The notes beneath the pieces are model-generated. The model ran no database searches, had not been told where the DNA came from, and saw only the letters and a list, made by a program, of their open reading frames with translations. Positions 7,804 through 15,830 of a stretch of DNA of 64,000 nt are shown here, in pieces. The stretch's first letter is position 1. Each line of letters starts with the position of its first letter. The position numbers and the translations under genes were made by a program. Source of the stretch: Mycobacterium sp. 236(2023) (lineage in GTDB: Bacteria; Actinomycetota; Actinomycetes; Mycobacteriales; Mycobacteriaceae); the NCBI RefSeq assembly GCF_029623955.1, contig NZ_JARSBP010000001.1:1-64000 (forward strand), in the 5' to 3' direction.

Positions 7804-8490
7804 TCAGAGCGGCCCAAGGCCCCACTTGCTGATGATCGGGGCCACCAGCGACGCGTGCACGATGCGCCCGAACACGTCGTCGCTGTGGGCGTACAGGATG
7901 GCCACGGCGGCGACGGTGCCGTCGGGCATCCGGGCGTACACGGGCGCGCCCGAATCGCCGAGGTCGTCCCACGCTCGGAACGACACCTGGGTCTCGGTAA
8001 TCGAGGTGATCGGACCGCAGGACAGTCCGGTGCGCGCGCCGGACTTGCAGAGCTGCGGCTGCTCGCGGCGGAGGTCGTCGGCGGTCATGACGCGGGACAC
8101 CCGCATCGCGTCGACGTCACTCACAAGCGGGACCGAGCTCCCGGCGAGGTCGACCAGGCCGATGTCGTGCACTCCGGGCACCACTTCCCACCGCACGTAA
8201 CGCCCGATGACGCGATCACCTGTCGGGGTGCGCTGCAGCACGGTGTCGTTGACCGGATCCCGGCGGCAGTGTCCGGCGGTGAGCATGCCGGCAGATCCGG
8301 CGGGGGTTCGCACGGTGAAACCCGAGGTGCACTGGAAGGGCTGCCCATTGGGCGCGAGAACGGTGCTGACCAGGAATGCTCCGGGACTTGCGACCGGATA
8401 TTCGCCGAGAGCCTGGGCGGCCGGCGCCTGGCTGAAGGTGAACGCGGCGAGCGCGGCTGCCGCGCCGGCGAGCATGGATCGGATTCGCAT
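7804..8490 (-). CDS. Secreted trypsin-like serine protease (S1 fold)
   Basis: This 228-residue exported protein has a signal peptide (MRIRSMLAGAAAALAAF...APAAQA) and a chymotrypsin-fold catalytic domain. The histidine is in GMLTAGHC, the aspartate probably in HDIGLVDL, and the serine in GDSGAPVY. Cysteines near His (AGHC, CTSGF) and in SCGP suggest disulphides. No PDZ domain or membrane anchor is present, so it is smaller than HtrA/MarP proteins. I chose ATG 8490 because GAAGGA lies five bases upstream; longer frames up to 8601 give an arginine-rich extension that would hide the signal peptide. The target is unknown. Confidence 0.8.
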   Translation of the reverse strand: MRIRSMLAGAAAALAAFTFSQAPAAQALGEYPVASPGAFLVSTVLAPNGQPFQCTSGFTVRTPAGSAGMLTAGHCRRDPVNDTVLQRTPTGDRVIGRYVRWEVVPGVHDIGLVDLAGSSVPLVSDVDAMRVSRVMTADDLRREQPQLCKSGARTGLSCGPITSITETQVSFRAWDDLGDSGAPVYARMPDGTVAAVAILYAHSDDVFGRIVHASLVAPIISKWGLGPL

Positions 8491-8600
8491 CAACATCCTT
8501 CGTCCCGGGTCGGTGCATCGCCGTCGGTGGCGGTGAACTTCAGGAGCCGCTCGGTCGACTATTACGAAGGCCCCCGACCGAGGCAAGTTCCGTCGTTTCA

Positions 8601-9224
8601 CTACCCGGCGTAGGCACGCAGAAACGCCTCCGCTCCGGCAAGGGCCCTGTCGCGGATCTGCGATGGCGAAATGTCCTGCGATGCGAACATGCCGCGATCG
8701 AGATCAGCGCCGAACGCGAGGAACGCGAAATGCTCGGCCAGCAGCCGCGGGTCCGCGGGGCGAAGACGTTCCTGGCGGACGAGGTCGTCGAACAGCTCGG
8801 CCAACGCATGCATCACCGCTTCGGGCGCTCGCCGGCGATACTCCGTCACCAGGTCGGGGAACCGGTGGGACTCCATCACCAGCAGTCGGCGCAGCGGCAG
8901 CACCCTGTCACTGAGGACTGATTCCGCGAGCCGGGCGGCGATCTCCGGAAGTTCGGCCAACGGGTCGCCGACGCCGCGCACGTGACGGACCAGTTCTCCG
9001 CTGAAGTCCTCGGCGACCGAGATCGACTGCAGGATCGTCGCCCGAAAGAGTGTCTCCTTGTCGCCGTACAGGTTGTAGATCGTGCGTTTGGCGATACCCG
9101 CGCGTTCGGCGACCTGGTCAACCGAGACACCCTGGAATCCGAGCTCGAGGAAGATGCTCGCGGCAGCGGTCAGGATCAGCTCCCGCGATCGCGTCACCCG
9201 GGGATCCTCGGCACTGGCCGGCAT
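8601..9224 (-). CDS. TetR-family transcriptional regulator
   Basis: This 207-residue repressor has an N-terminal TetR helix-turn-helix (VDQVAERAGIAKRTIYNLYG, residues about 37-57) preceded by RSRELILTAAASIF. Its C-terminal ligand domain is helical and not recognisable. The frame is open upstream, but ATG 9224 begins the normal TetR N-terminus. It is divergent from a DUF998 membrane protein with a 93-bp gap that contains a perfect palindrome, so it most likely represses itself and that neighbour. The inducer is unknown. Confidence 0.88.
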   Translation of the reverse strand: MPASAEDPRVTRSRELILTAAASIFLELGFQGVSVDQVAERAGIAKRTIYNLYGDKETLFRATILQSISVAEDFSGELVRHVRGVGDPLAELPEIAARLAESVLSDRVLPLRRLLVMESHRFPDLVTEYRRRAPEAVMHALAELFDDLVRQERLRPADPRLLAEHFAFLAFGADLDRGMFASQDISPSQIRDRALAGAEAFLRAYAG

Positions 9225-9282
9225 GCACCCTCTCCGTCGTTCGTAGTTGCACAACCGCTGTCGACTGCTTACTGTACGCACA

Positions 9283-9298
9283 AGTGCAATAGTGCACT
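9283..9298. promoter_or_regulatory. Candidate TetR operator
   Basis: AGTGCA-ATAG-TGCACT is a perfect 6-bp inverted repeat in the divergent TetR/DUF998 intergenic region, 20 bases before the start at 9318. Position and symmetry fit an operator for the adjacent TetR protein. The half-site GTGCA also recurs singly nearby (GTTGCAC at about 9247 and GAGTGCAG at about 9302). Confidence 0.55.
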
Positions 9299-9317
9299 GG
9301 TGAGTGCAGGAGTTGAG

Positions 9318-9995
9318 ATGGCGAATACGCGACCGACCCTCGACCGCGGCGCTGCGGTCACCCGCAGTCTGCTGGGCTGGGGCGTCGTCGCGGGCCCGTT
9401 CTATCTCCTGGTCGGGGTCATCCTCGGATCGACGCGGCCAGGCTTCGACTTCACCCGCCACGCTCTGTCGCAGCTGATGCTCGGCCAGTCCGGCTGGATT
9501 CAGCGCGCCAACTTCGTCCTGACCGGGATCATGGTGATCGCCGCGGGTACCGGGATGTTGCGGGCGATACGCAGTGGCCGTGGCCTGGCGATCGGTGCAC
9601 CGGTTGTCGCGGCGGGGCTGGCTTTGGTCTCGGGCGCCGTTTTCGTGCCGGACGCGGTCAACGATTTCCCGCCGGGCACGGCGACGGATGATCCGACGAC
9701 GAGCGGGATTCTGCACTTACTCTGCGGCGCAGTGCAGTTCGTCGCCATCGTGGTAGCGGCATCGGCCTACGCGCGATGGAACAGCACCCGCGGGCGTTCG
9801 GGGCGTGCCGCCGTGAGTGCTGTACTGGCTGCCGGCATTCTCGGCGGGTTCGCCGCGGGAGTCGCCCTGGCGCAGCACCCCACCGGCATCGCGTTGATCT
9901 GGCTTGCTGTTCTGTGCGAGTGGATCTGGCTCGCGACAGCGTCCATACAGATCTACCAGTGGTCTCCACACCCGCTGGGCGAGGCCGGCCGCTAA
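9318..9995 (+). CDS. DUF998 family integral membrane protein
   Basis: This 225-residue protein has about six predicted membrane helices and matches the DUF998 pattern: SLLGWGVVAGPFYLLVG, FDFTRHALSQLMLG, GILHLLCGAVQFVAI, and a C-terminal helix IALIWLAVLCEWIWLATA. DUF998 proteins have no established biochemical role. AGGAG lies seven bases before ATG 9318. It is divergent from the TetR regulator with an operator-like palindrome between them, so it is probably induced by that regulator's ligand. Its stop overlaps the convergent FAH-family gene by four bases. Confidence 0.75.
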   Translation: MANTRPTLDRGAAVTRSLLGWGVVAGPFYLLVGVILGSTRPGFDFTRHALSQLMLGQSGWIQRANFVLTGIMVIAAGTGMLRAIRSGRGLAIGAPVVAAGLALVSGAVFVPDAVNDFPPGTATDDPTTSGILHLLCGAVQFVAIVVAASAYARWNSTRGRSGRAAVSAVLAAGILGGFAAGVALAQHPTGIALIWLAVLCEWIWLATASIQIYQWSPHPLGEAGR

Positions 9996-10756
9996 CCCGC
10001 AACGACCCCGTTGACGAGCGCGCCGACACCGTCGATCTCGATCACGATGCGGTCGCCGTCGTGGATCCTGGCGCTGCCACCGGGCGACCCGGTGAGGATC
10101 ACGTCGCCGGGCAGCAGCGTGGCGAAGCCGGACAGGTACTCGATGAGGAACGGGATGCCGTACGTCATCTCGGTGGTCGAGGCGTGCTGGCGAAGCTCTC
10201 CATTCACGCTGCAGCGCAGCGTGATTCCGGAGCCGGGGTCGACATCGGTCTCGATCCACGGTCCGATCGGGCAGAACGTGTCGAAGCCCTTGGCGCGGGT
10301 GGGGTGCGGGTCGCTGCGTTGCAGATCGCGGGCGCTGACGTCGTTGGCGCAGGTGTAGCCGAAGACATAGTCGAGAGCGTCATCGGCGGACACCGCTCGT
10401 GCCGTGCGACCGATCACGACGGCGAGTTCGGCCTCGTGCTCGACGTGGGTGCTCAACTCCTGCGGCGGCAACACGATGTTGTCGCCGCTGCCGACGATGG
10501 TCGTCAGCCCTTTCATGAACACCGACGGGCGGCCGTTGTGTCCGTACCCCATCTCCGAACGGTGCGCTGCGTAATTCCGCCCGAGGCAGAAGATCTTGGA
10601 CGGCGTGACAGGTGGGAGCAGCCGGATCTCGGCCAGTCCGTATTCGGCTCCACCGCGGGGGCAGTCGAACGGGCTGCCGACCAGTACCTGGACCGAATCA
10701 TCACCGACCACGCACCAGTGGATGATGTCGTCGATCGCCGCACGGCCGTACCTCAT
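9992..10756 (-). CDS. Fumarylacetoacetate hydrolase (FAH) family protein
   Basis: This 254-residue protein belongs to the FAH superfamily, which hydrolyses or decarboxylates acylpyruvate-type compounds with a divalent metal. Family hallmarks are KIFCLGRNYAAHRSEMG, the metal ligands in HVEHEAELAVVIG (about residues 103-115), and GYTCANDVSARDLQ, then KGFDTFCPIGP. It overlaps the aconitase gene by four bases (ATGA), so the two enzymes are made together. Aconitase plus FAH under the same operator as the importer operon suggests late steps of hydroxy-acid breakdown. The exact reaction is unknown; fumarylpyruvate- or oxaloacetate-type substrates are possible. Confidence 0.85.
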   Translation of the reverse strand: MRYGRAAIDDIIHWCVVGDDSVQVLVGSPFDCPRGGAEYGLAEIRLLPPVTPSKIFCLGRNYAAHRSEMGYGHNGRPSVFMKGLTTIVGSGDNIVLPPQELSTHVEHEAELAVVIGRTARAVSADDALDYVFGYTCANDVSARDLQRSDPHPTRAKGFDTFCPIGPWIETDVDPGSGITLRCSVNGELRQHASTTEMTYGIPFLIEYLSGFATLLPGDVILTGSPGGSARIHDGDRIVIEIDGVGALVNGVVAG

Positions 10757-13392
10757 CCGCGGCCCACGACATTGCGGATCACGTAGGGCAGCGTGCCGCC
10801 ATGGTGCAGATATTCGATTTCGTTGTCGGTGTCGATACGGATGTGCAGGTCGATGGTGTTCCTGCGGCCGCCGGTGCCGAAGATCTCGAGCCCGACGGGA
10901 TTGAGTCCCACGGTGATCCGGTCGAGGCCGCGCAGGTTCAGCGTCTCCGACCCGTCAAGTGGCGGCACGGGATCGCCGGAGTCGAACTGCAGCGGATAGA
11001 TGCCCATGCCGATCAGGTTGCTGCGGTGGATGCGCTCGTAGGAGCCGGCGATGATCGCGCGCACGCCGAGCAGCGCAGGGGCTTTCGCGGCCCAGTCGCG
11101 ACTCGAGCCCGCTCCGTAGTTGTCTCCCGCGACGATGACCAGCGGTGTGTCGCCGTAGGTCGCCGCGGCGTCATAGATCGGCAGCACCCGCGTGCGGTCC
11201 GCGGTGTGAGCCCACGCACCTGAGCCACCTTGACCGGGCGGCAACAGCTGGTTTCGCACCGCAGCGTTCGTAAAGGCCCCACGCACCATCACCTCGAAAT
11301 TGCTTCGCCGCGTCGAGTATTGATTGAAGTCTCGGGGTTCGACGCCAGCGCTGCGCAGGTAGTCGGCCGCGGCGCTGTCGCGGGGGATGGCGCCTGCGGG
11401 GGAGATGTGGTCGGTGGTGACGTTGTCCCCGAGGCGCAGGATCGCCCGTGTCGCCATCACGGCAGGCACATCCGGGGCGGTGCGGCTGACATCCTCAAGG
11501 TAGGACGGCCGCCGGATGTACGTGCTGTCCGGCGACCAGCGATAACGAAGCGTCTGCTGACCATTCAGTTCGTGCCAGGCGGGGGTGCCTTGCCGGATTT
11601 CTCGGGTGTTCTTCGCGAACATCTCGGGCTGCAGGAACTCCGACGCGCATTGGGCGATATCGGCATCGGAAGGCCAGATGTCGGCGAGGTGGACCGGCCG
11701 GCCCTGTGGGTCGTGCCCCAGCGGGTCGCTCTCGAAGTCGTGTAAAACGTTGCCAGCCAACGCATAGGCGACCACCAGTGGCGGCGATGCCAGATACCCG
11801 TACTGAAGTCGAGGGTGTACCCGGCCCGGAAAATTGCGGTTGCCGGACAGCACCGCAGCCGGGGTGTAGCCCTGGGCGACCAGCTCCTCCATCCGCGGAT
11901 GCAGCGGCCCGGAGTTGCCGATGCAGGTCATACACCCGTATCCGACGGTGGTGAAGCCGAGGGCACCCAGGTCGTCGAGAAGGCTTGCGTTCGAGAGATA
12001 TTCGGTGACCACCCGTGATCCGGGGGACAGTGTCGTCTTCACCCACGGCTTGACGGTCAATCCGCGCCTGGTGGCGTTGCGGGCCATCAGTCCGGCAGCG
12101 ATCATCAGGGCAGGGTTGGCGGTGTTGGTGCAACTCGTGATGGCGGCGACCGCGACGGCGCCGGCGGGCACAGGTTCCCCGAAGACGGGGTCGTCGTCGC
12201 CGGCAGGAGTCGCCGTCTCGACGGCGGCCCGGAACGATTCGGCGACATCGGCCAACGGCACCCGTTGGTGTGGCATCGTCGGGCCAGCCAAGGTCGTCTG
12301 CACGGTGGCGAGGTCGAGCGTGAGCTTCTCGGTATACCGCGGTGTTGGTGAATCCTCGTGACAGAAAAGGTGATTCGTCGTCAGGTACTCGCGCACCAGA
12401 CGGCAGTGCTGCGGCGTACGGCCCGTCGCGGCCAGAAAGCGCATCGACTCGTCGTCGGACGGGAACAATGCGACGGTGGCACCGTATTCAGGCGCCATGT
12501 TCGAGATCGCGGCCCGGTCAGCCCATCCGAGCGCACGGGCCCCGGCACCATGGAACTCGACGAACTTATCGACCACACCGTGTGCGCGCAGCATCGCGGT
12601 CAACGTCAGCGCGAGGTCGGTGCCCGTGACGCCGGGTCGCAACCGTCCAGTGAGTTCGACGCCCACCACGGTGGGATAGGCAATCGTCACGGGTTCGCCG
12701 AGCATGGCGGCCTGGCCCTGGAGTCCGCCGACACCCCATCCGAGGATGCCGATCGAATTGATCATCGGGGTGTGGCTGTCGGTCGCCACCAGCGTGTCTG
12801 GGTGCAGTGTGGCGGGCTCTGTCGTCGAGTCGATCCACACCGCGGTGGCCAGAGATTCCATGTTGACCTGATGGATGATCCCGGTGCCGGGCGGAATGAC
12901 GCCGAAGCCGTCGAGTGTGTTCTCGGCCCACTTGACGAAGCGATAGCGCTCCTCGTTGCGACGGAAGTCCACCGCCAGGTTCAGTTCGACGGCGTCCGGA
13001 CGGCCATAGTGTTCGGCGATCACCGAGTGGTCGACGGTGAGATCGACCGGAATCGCCGGCTGCAGTGCCGCGGGGTCGCCGCCGAGGTCGGCGACCGCGT
13101 CGCGCATCCCGGCGAAGTCGGCGAGGGCGGGGAGACATGTGGTGTCGTGCAACATGATTCGGTTCGGGTGTAGCGGAACTTCGCACGAGGTGTTGTCACC
13201 GCGCAACGTCGCCACGAGGGCGGGCAACGATCCCGGCGAGCACCTCGCGATGTTCTCGACCAGTACGCGGATCGAGTACGGCGTGGTCGCGAGTTCGCCC
13301 GCGGACAACACGCGGTCCAGCGGCAGATAGCGGAAGCGTTCGCCGTCGACCGATAAATCGGCATAGGTGCCGTCAACGACCACCGCGTACAT
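10753..13392 (-). CDS. Aconitase-family hydratase (AcnA/IRP-type)
   Basis: This 879-residue enzyme dehydrates and rehydrates citrate-like hydroxy-tricarboxylates using a [4Fe-4S] cluster. Cluster cysteines are visible in ITSCTNT (about 419) and GCMTCIGNSG (about 485 and 488). The C-terminal swivel domain has GAGSSRDWAAK and RIHRSNLIGMG. It is shorter than the housekeeping mycobacterial aconitase (about 940 residues) and sits in an accessory operon, so I infer a paralogue with a dedicated role, perhaps on a citrate analogue; a methylcitrate-type function cannot be excluded. The operator TTGTACT-N12-AGTACAA lies 11 bases before its start. It is followed by the overlapping FAH gene. Confidence 0.9.
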   Translation of the reverse strand: MYAVVVDGTYADLSVDGERFRYLPLDRVLSAGELATTPYSIRVLVENIARCSPGSLPALVATLRGDNTSCEVPLHPNRIMLHDTTCLPALADFAGMRDAVADLGGDPAALQPAIPVDLTVDHSVIAEHYGRPDAVELNLAVDFRRNEERYRFVKWAENTLDGFGVIPPGTGIIHQVNMESLATAVWIDSTTEPATLHPDTLVATDSHTPMINSIGILGWGVGGLQGQAAMLGEPVTIAYPTVVGVELTGRLRPGVTGTDLALTLTAMLRAHGVVDKFVEFHGAGARALGWADRAAISNMAPEYGATVALFPSDDESMRFLAATGRTPQHCRLVREYLTTNHLFCHEDSPTPRYTEKLTLDLATVQTTLAGPTMPHQRVPLADVAESFRAAVETATPAGDDDPVFGEPVPAGAVAVAAITSCTNTANPALMIAAGLMARNATRRGLTVKPWVKTTLSPGSRVVTEYLSNASLLDDLGALGFTTVGYGCMTCIGNSGPLHPRMEELVAQGYTPAAVLSGNRNFPGRVHPRLQYGYLASPPLVVAYALAGNVLHDFESDPLGHDPQGRPVHLADIWPSDADIAQCASEFLQPEMFAKNTREIRQGTPAWHELNGQQTLRYRWSPDSTYIRRPSYLEDVSRTAPDVPAVMATRAILRLGDNVTTDHISPAGAIPRDSAAADYLRSAGVEPRDFNQYSTRRSNFEVMVRGAFTNAAVRNQLLPPGQGGSGAWAHTADRTRVLPIYDAAATYGDTPLVIVAGDNYGAGSSRDWAAKAPALLGVRAIIAGSYERIHRSNLIGMGIYPLQFDSGDPVPPLDGSETLNLRGLDRITVGLNPVGLEIFGTGGRRNTIDLHIRIDTDNEIEYLHHGGTLPYVIRNVVGRG

Positions 13393-13402
13393 GACGTCCA
13401 GT

Positions 13403-13428
13403 TTGTACTAATTGGCGAATAAGTACAA
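13403..13428. promoter_or_regulatory. Operator TTGTACT-N12-AGTACAA before the aconitase operon
   Basis: A perfect 7-bp inverted repeat with a 12-bp AT-rich spacer lies 11 bases upstream of the aconitase start and 8 bases past the GntR regulator stop. The identical arms and spacer length recur at 14491-14516, before the divergent importer operon. The spacers share TTxGC near the left arm. The adjacent double-winged-helix GntR protein is the natural candidate to bind both. Confidence 0.75.
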
Positions 13429-13435
13429 GAGTGGA

Positions 13436-14362
13436 TCAGCTGTGTGGATCGTGCGGGATCCCGGTTTTCAGCTCGCGGACGACGTCGAGGTGGGAGTACA
13501 TGAATGTCGCAGCAGCCTCGGTGTCCCCGCCTTCGAGGAGATCGAGCAGCTGCAGATGCTCGGACGCCTGCGTCACAAGACGAGACCGATCGGCCTGGTG
13601 GTTGTACTCGATCATGCGACGCATGCGGTTGATGCGGCGTACGGCGTCGGCGAGGTAGGCGTTCCCCGAGCACTCCGCGATCATTTCGTGGAACGTGGCG
13701 TTGTACCGGAAAAGCTCACTGCGCGAGAGCAATATGGCGTTTCCATGCAGCAGGGACTCCTGCTGGCGCCTGTGCACGTCGAATGCGGCCTGGTCGATCG
13801 TGAAGGTGGGTTCGCGCAACCCGGCGGGTTCGATGATCAGGCGGAAGCGGTAGCTCTGGTCGTGGGCCTCGTTGGTCGACAGCGTTCGCACGAACTCCCA
13901 GCCGCGGGCAGCTCGACGGCGGATCAGGTCCTCGGATTCCATGCGGGCCAGCACGAGACTGGCCTGGCGGCTGGTGAGCCCGTACCGCTGACACAGGTCG
14001 GTGGTGGTGAAGTCGTCGACGAACCGCCCGCCGAGGTGGTCGTCGATGATGCGGAAGTAGAGCTGCTCGTCGGCGTCATCCTCGGTGTGCAGCGCCGCCC
14101 GGGCCAACTCGGTGGCGGGCATCGCGAGGTGAAAGCCACGTCGCGGTGTCCGCTCGACGAGTCCGATGTCCGTTAGGTACGTCAGCGCCCGACGCGCAGG
14201 CGTACGCGAGATATCGAGTTCGTCGGCAACCCACTGCTCGGTGAGATGCGCCCCCTCGTCGAGACCGTGGGCGCGGATGAGGTCGACGACCCGGGCGGCC
14301 ATGGCCGTCGGAGACACGCGCGTGGACAGCAATCCGCTGCTCTTTGCGCTGTTGGGGGGCAT
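13436..14362 (-). CDS. GntR/FCD-family regulator with two winged-helix domains
   Basis: This 308-residue protein starts at ATG 14362 behind GGAGG. A first winged helix (about residues 20-75: LTEQWVADELDISRTPARRA, then LVERTPRRGFHL) is followed by a second (about 95-150: DLCQRYGLTSRQASLVLARM, then LIRRRAARGWEFV), and then by an FCD-like all-helical domain with FRLIIEPAGL, FHEMIAECSGN and a C-terminal histidine (YSHLDVVREL). Most GntR proteins have a single winged helix; two per chain may suit the widely spaced operator. It is transcribed toward the aconitase-FAH genes. Operators flank it on both sides, so it probably controls itself, that operon and the importer operon. The ligand is unknown. 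Confidence 0.8.
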   Translation of the reverse strand: MPPNSAKSSGLLSTRVSPTAMAARVVDLIRAHGLDEGAHLTEQWVADELDISRTPARRALTYLTDIGLVERTPRRGFHLAMPATELARAALHTEDDADEQLYFRIIDDHLGGRFVDDFTTTDLCQRYGLTSRQASLVLARMESEDLIRRRAARGWEFVRTLSTNEAHDQSYRFRLIIEPAGLREPTFTIDQAAFDVHRRQQESLLHGNAILLSRSELFRYNATFHEMIAECSGNAYLADAVRRINRMRRMIEYNHQADRSRLVTQASEHLQLLDLLEGGDTEAAATFMYSHLDVVRELKTGIPHDPHS

Positions 14363-14463
14363 GGCACCTCCGAGCCCGTCGGGAGTTTTGCACTTCGAGC
14401 GCCGATGGTACAAGCGATCGCGACGGCTCTGACGGGCTGAAAGTGCGTGTCCAGCAGACGGCC

Positions 14464-14492
14464 TTGACATCGGATGTGATGCAGCCCATATT
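14464..14492 (+). promoter_or_regulatory. Sigma-70-type promoter of the importer operon
   Basis: TTGACA (14464-14469) and CATATT (14487-14492) are separated by 17 bases. The -35 is a perfect match and the -10 matches four of six. The -10 abuts the operator at 14491-14516, so a bound repressor would cover the transcription start region. The leader to the first gene would be about 165 bases. Confidence 0.5.
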
Positions 14493-14516
14493 GTACTAGT
14501 TCGCATAACAGTACAA
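14491..14516. promoter_or_regulatory. Operator TTGTACT-N12-AGTACAA before the importer operon
   Basis: This is the second copy of the 26-bp operator, with arms identical to those at 13403-13428 and the same 12-bp spacing. It lies in the 301-bp gap between the GntR regulator (minus) and the binding-protein gene (plus), overlapping the end of the TTGACA/CATATT promoter. The rest of the gap (14517-14663) holds the leader with no other feature seen. Confidence 0.75.
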
Positions 14517-14663
14517 ACAACGACCGCGCGGCGCTGGAGGTCAACCGGTTGACAGGGCGACCAATTTTGGAGCACACTGCGTAACAGCGCCACATCGTGA
14601 GCCAGTTCACATCAAGGGTCTCAAAGCGGCGATGCGTCTCAGAGCAGGAAGGTCATCGCGATC

Positions 14664-15809
14664 GTGTTCACCAACTCCATGCGACGCCGGTCGAAGCCGG
14701 TTGCGGTACTCGCCGCAGCTGCCGCGGCGCTCGCGCTGACATCATGCGGAGCCGTCACCGACTACTCCGACGTCCAGCCGGAACTGCCCGACTACTACCC
14801 GGCGGACTATGCGGCGCTGGTCGAGGCGTCCAAAGGCGAGGGTGGATCCCTGACGATCTACTCCAACACCGACCAACAGAGCTGGGCCCCAATCATCGAC
14901 GCTTTCCAGGACAAGTTCCCGTGGGTCGGCAGCATCAACGCGACCAACCTGGACTCCGACGAGGTGTTCCAGCGCGTGCTGTCGGAACAGGCGATCGGCC
15001 AGGACTCGGCCGACATCGTGGTCAGCAATGCGGCCGACGCGTGGGCCGACTTCGCCGACCGGTCCGACACGTTGGTCACCTACACGTCGCCAGAACTGGG
15101 CCGTCTTCCGGACTTCGCGCAGCCGATGCCGAACGTCTACACACTGTCGGTCGACCCGATTTCGATGGTCTACAACACCGCGCTGGTGCCCGAAGACGAG
15201 GCACCGACGAGCATCGCCGACCTGGCCGCCAAGGTCACCGAACACCCCGAAGATTTCAACGGCCAGATCGCCGTGCGAAACCCCAAGGGCGCCTTCGGGT
15301 TCACGGTGACGCGCGCGTTCGTCGAGAACGACCCCGACGTGGCGTGGGCTGAGTTGGGCAAAATCCTGCCGTTCTCCAAAAACGAGACCTCGACGGGCGG
15401 AATGGTCGAGAAGGTCACCTCGGGGGAGTACACCGTCGGCTTCTTCATGGGCTCACCGGCCTTGACCGCCGAAGTGCGCACAGGCGGCCTGATCAAGGCT
15501 GTCTTCCCCAGCGACGGAACGCCGTTGTTGCGCCGCGGTGTCGGCATCGCCAATGGCGCACCCCACGAAGCCACCGCGAAACTGTTCCTCGACTTCGTCA
15601 TGTCCGAAGACGGACAGAAAGCGGTCTCCGAAGGCGGCCTCACCGCATACCGCGACGGTGTGAGCCGCGCTGAAGATGGCGTGGCGACGTACTCCGAGGT
15701 CGTCGAGTCCGTCGGCATCGACAACACGATCTTCGTCCCGTACACCAAGGCCACCGACGAGGAGATCGACGCCTTCTCCGAGCGCTGGCAATCCCTGCAA
15801 GCCGGCTGA
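14664..15809 (+). CDS. ABC importer substrate-binding lipoprotein
   Basis: This 381-residue extracytoplasmic solute-binding protein has a lipoprotein signal ending in LALTSC (C28). The mature part has the iron/polyamine/phosphonate-type (cluster D/F, Fbp-like) fold: SLTIYSNTDQQSW, IVVSNAADAW and a C-terminal ...FLDFVMSEDGQKAV motif typical of the family. GTG 14664 follows AGGAAGG at about 10 bases; ATG 14679 is an alternative that keeps the signal. It heads the 13-gene operon and precedes a fused permease and an ATPase. The catabolic genes that follow suggest an organic acid rather than iron as the ligand. Confidence 0.88.
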   Translation: MFTNSMRRRSKPVAVLAAAAAALALTSCGAVTDYSDVQPELPDYYPADYAALVEASKGEGGSLTIYSNTDQQSWAPIIDAFQDKFPWVGSINATNLDSDEVFQRVLSEQAIGQDSADIVVSNAADAWADFADRSDTLVTYTSPELGRLPDFAQPMPNVYTLSVDPISMVYNTALVPEDEAPTSIADLAAKVTEHPEDFNGQIAVRNPKGAFGFTVTRAFVENDPDVAWAELGKILPFSKNETSTGGMVEKVTSGEYTVGFFMGSPALTAEVRTGGLIKAVFPSDGTPLLRRGVGIANGAPHEATAKLFLDFVMSEDGQKAVSEGGLTAYRDGVSRAEDGVATYSEVVESVGIDNTIFVPYTKATDEEIDAFSERWQSLQAG

Positions 15810-15830
15810 ACCTGAAAGCGACACATCACC

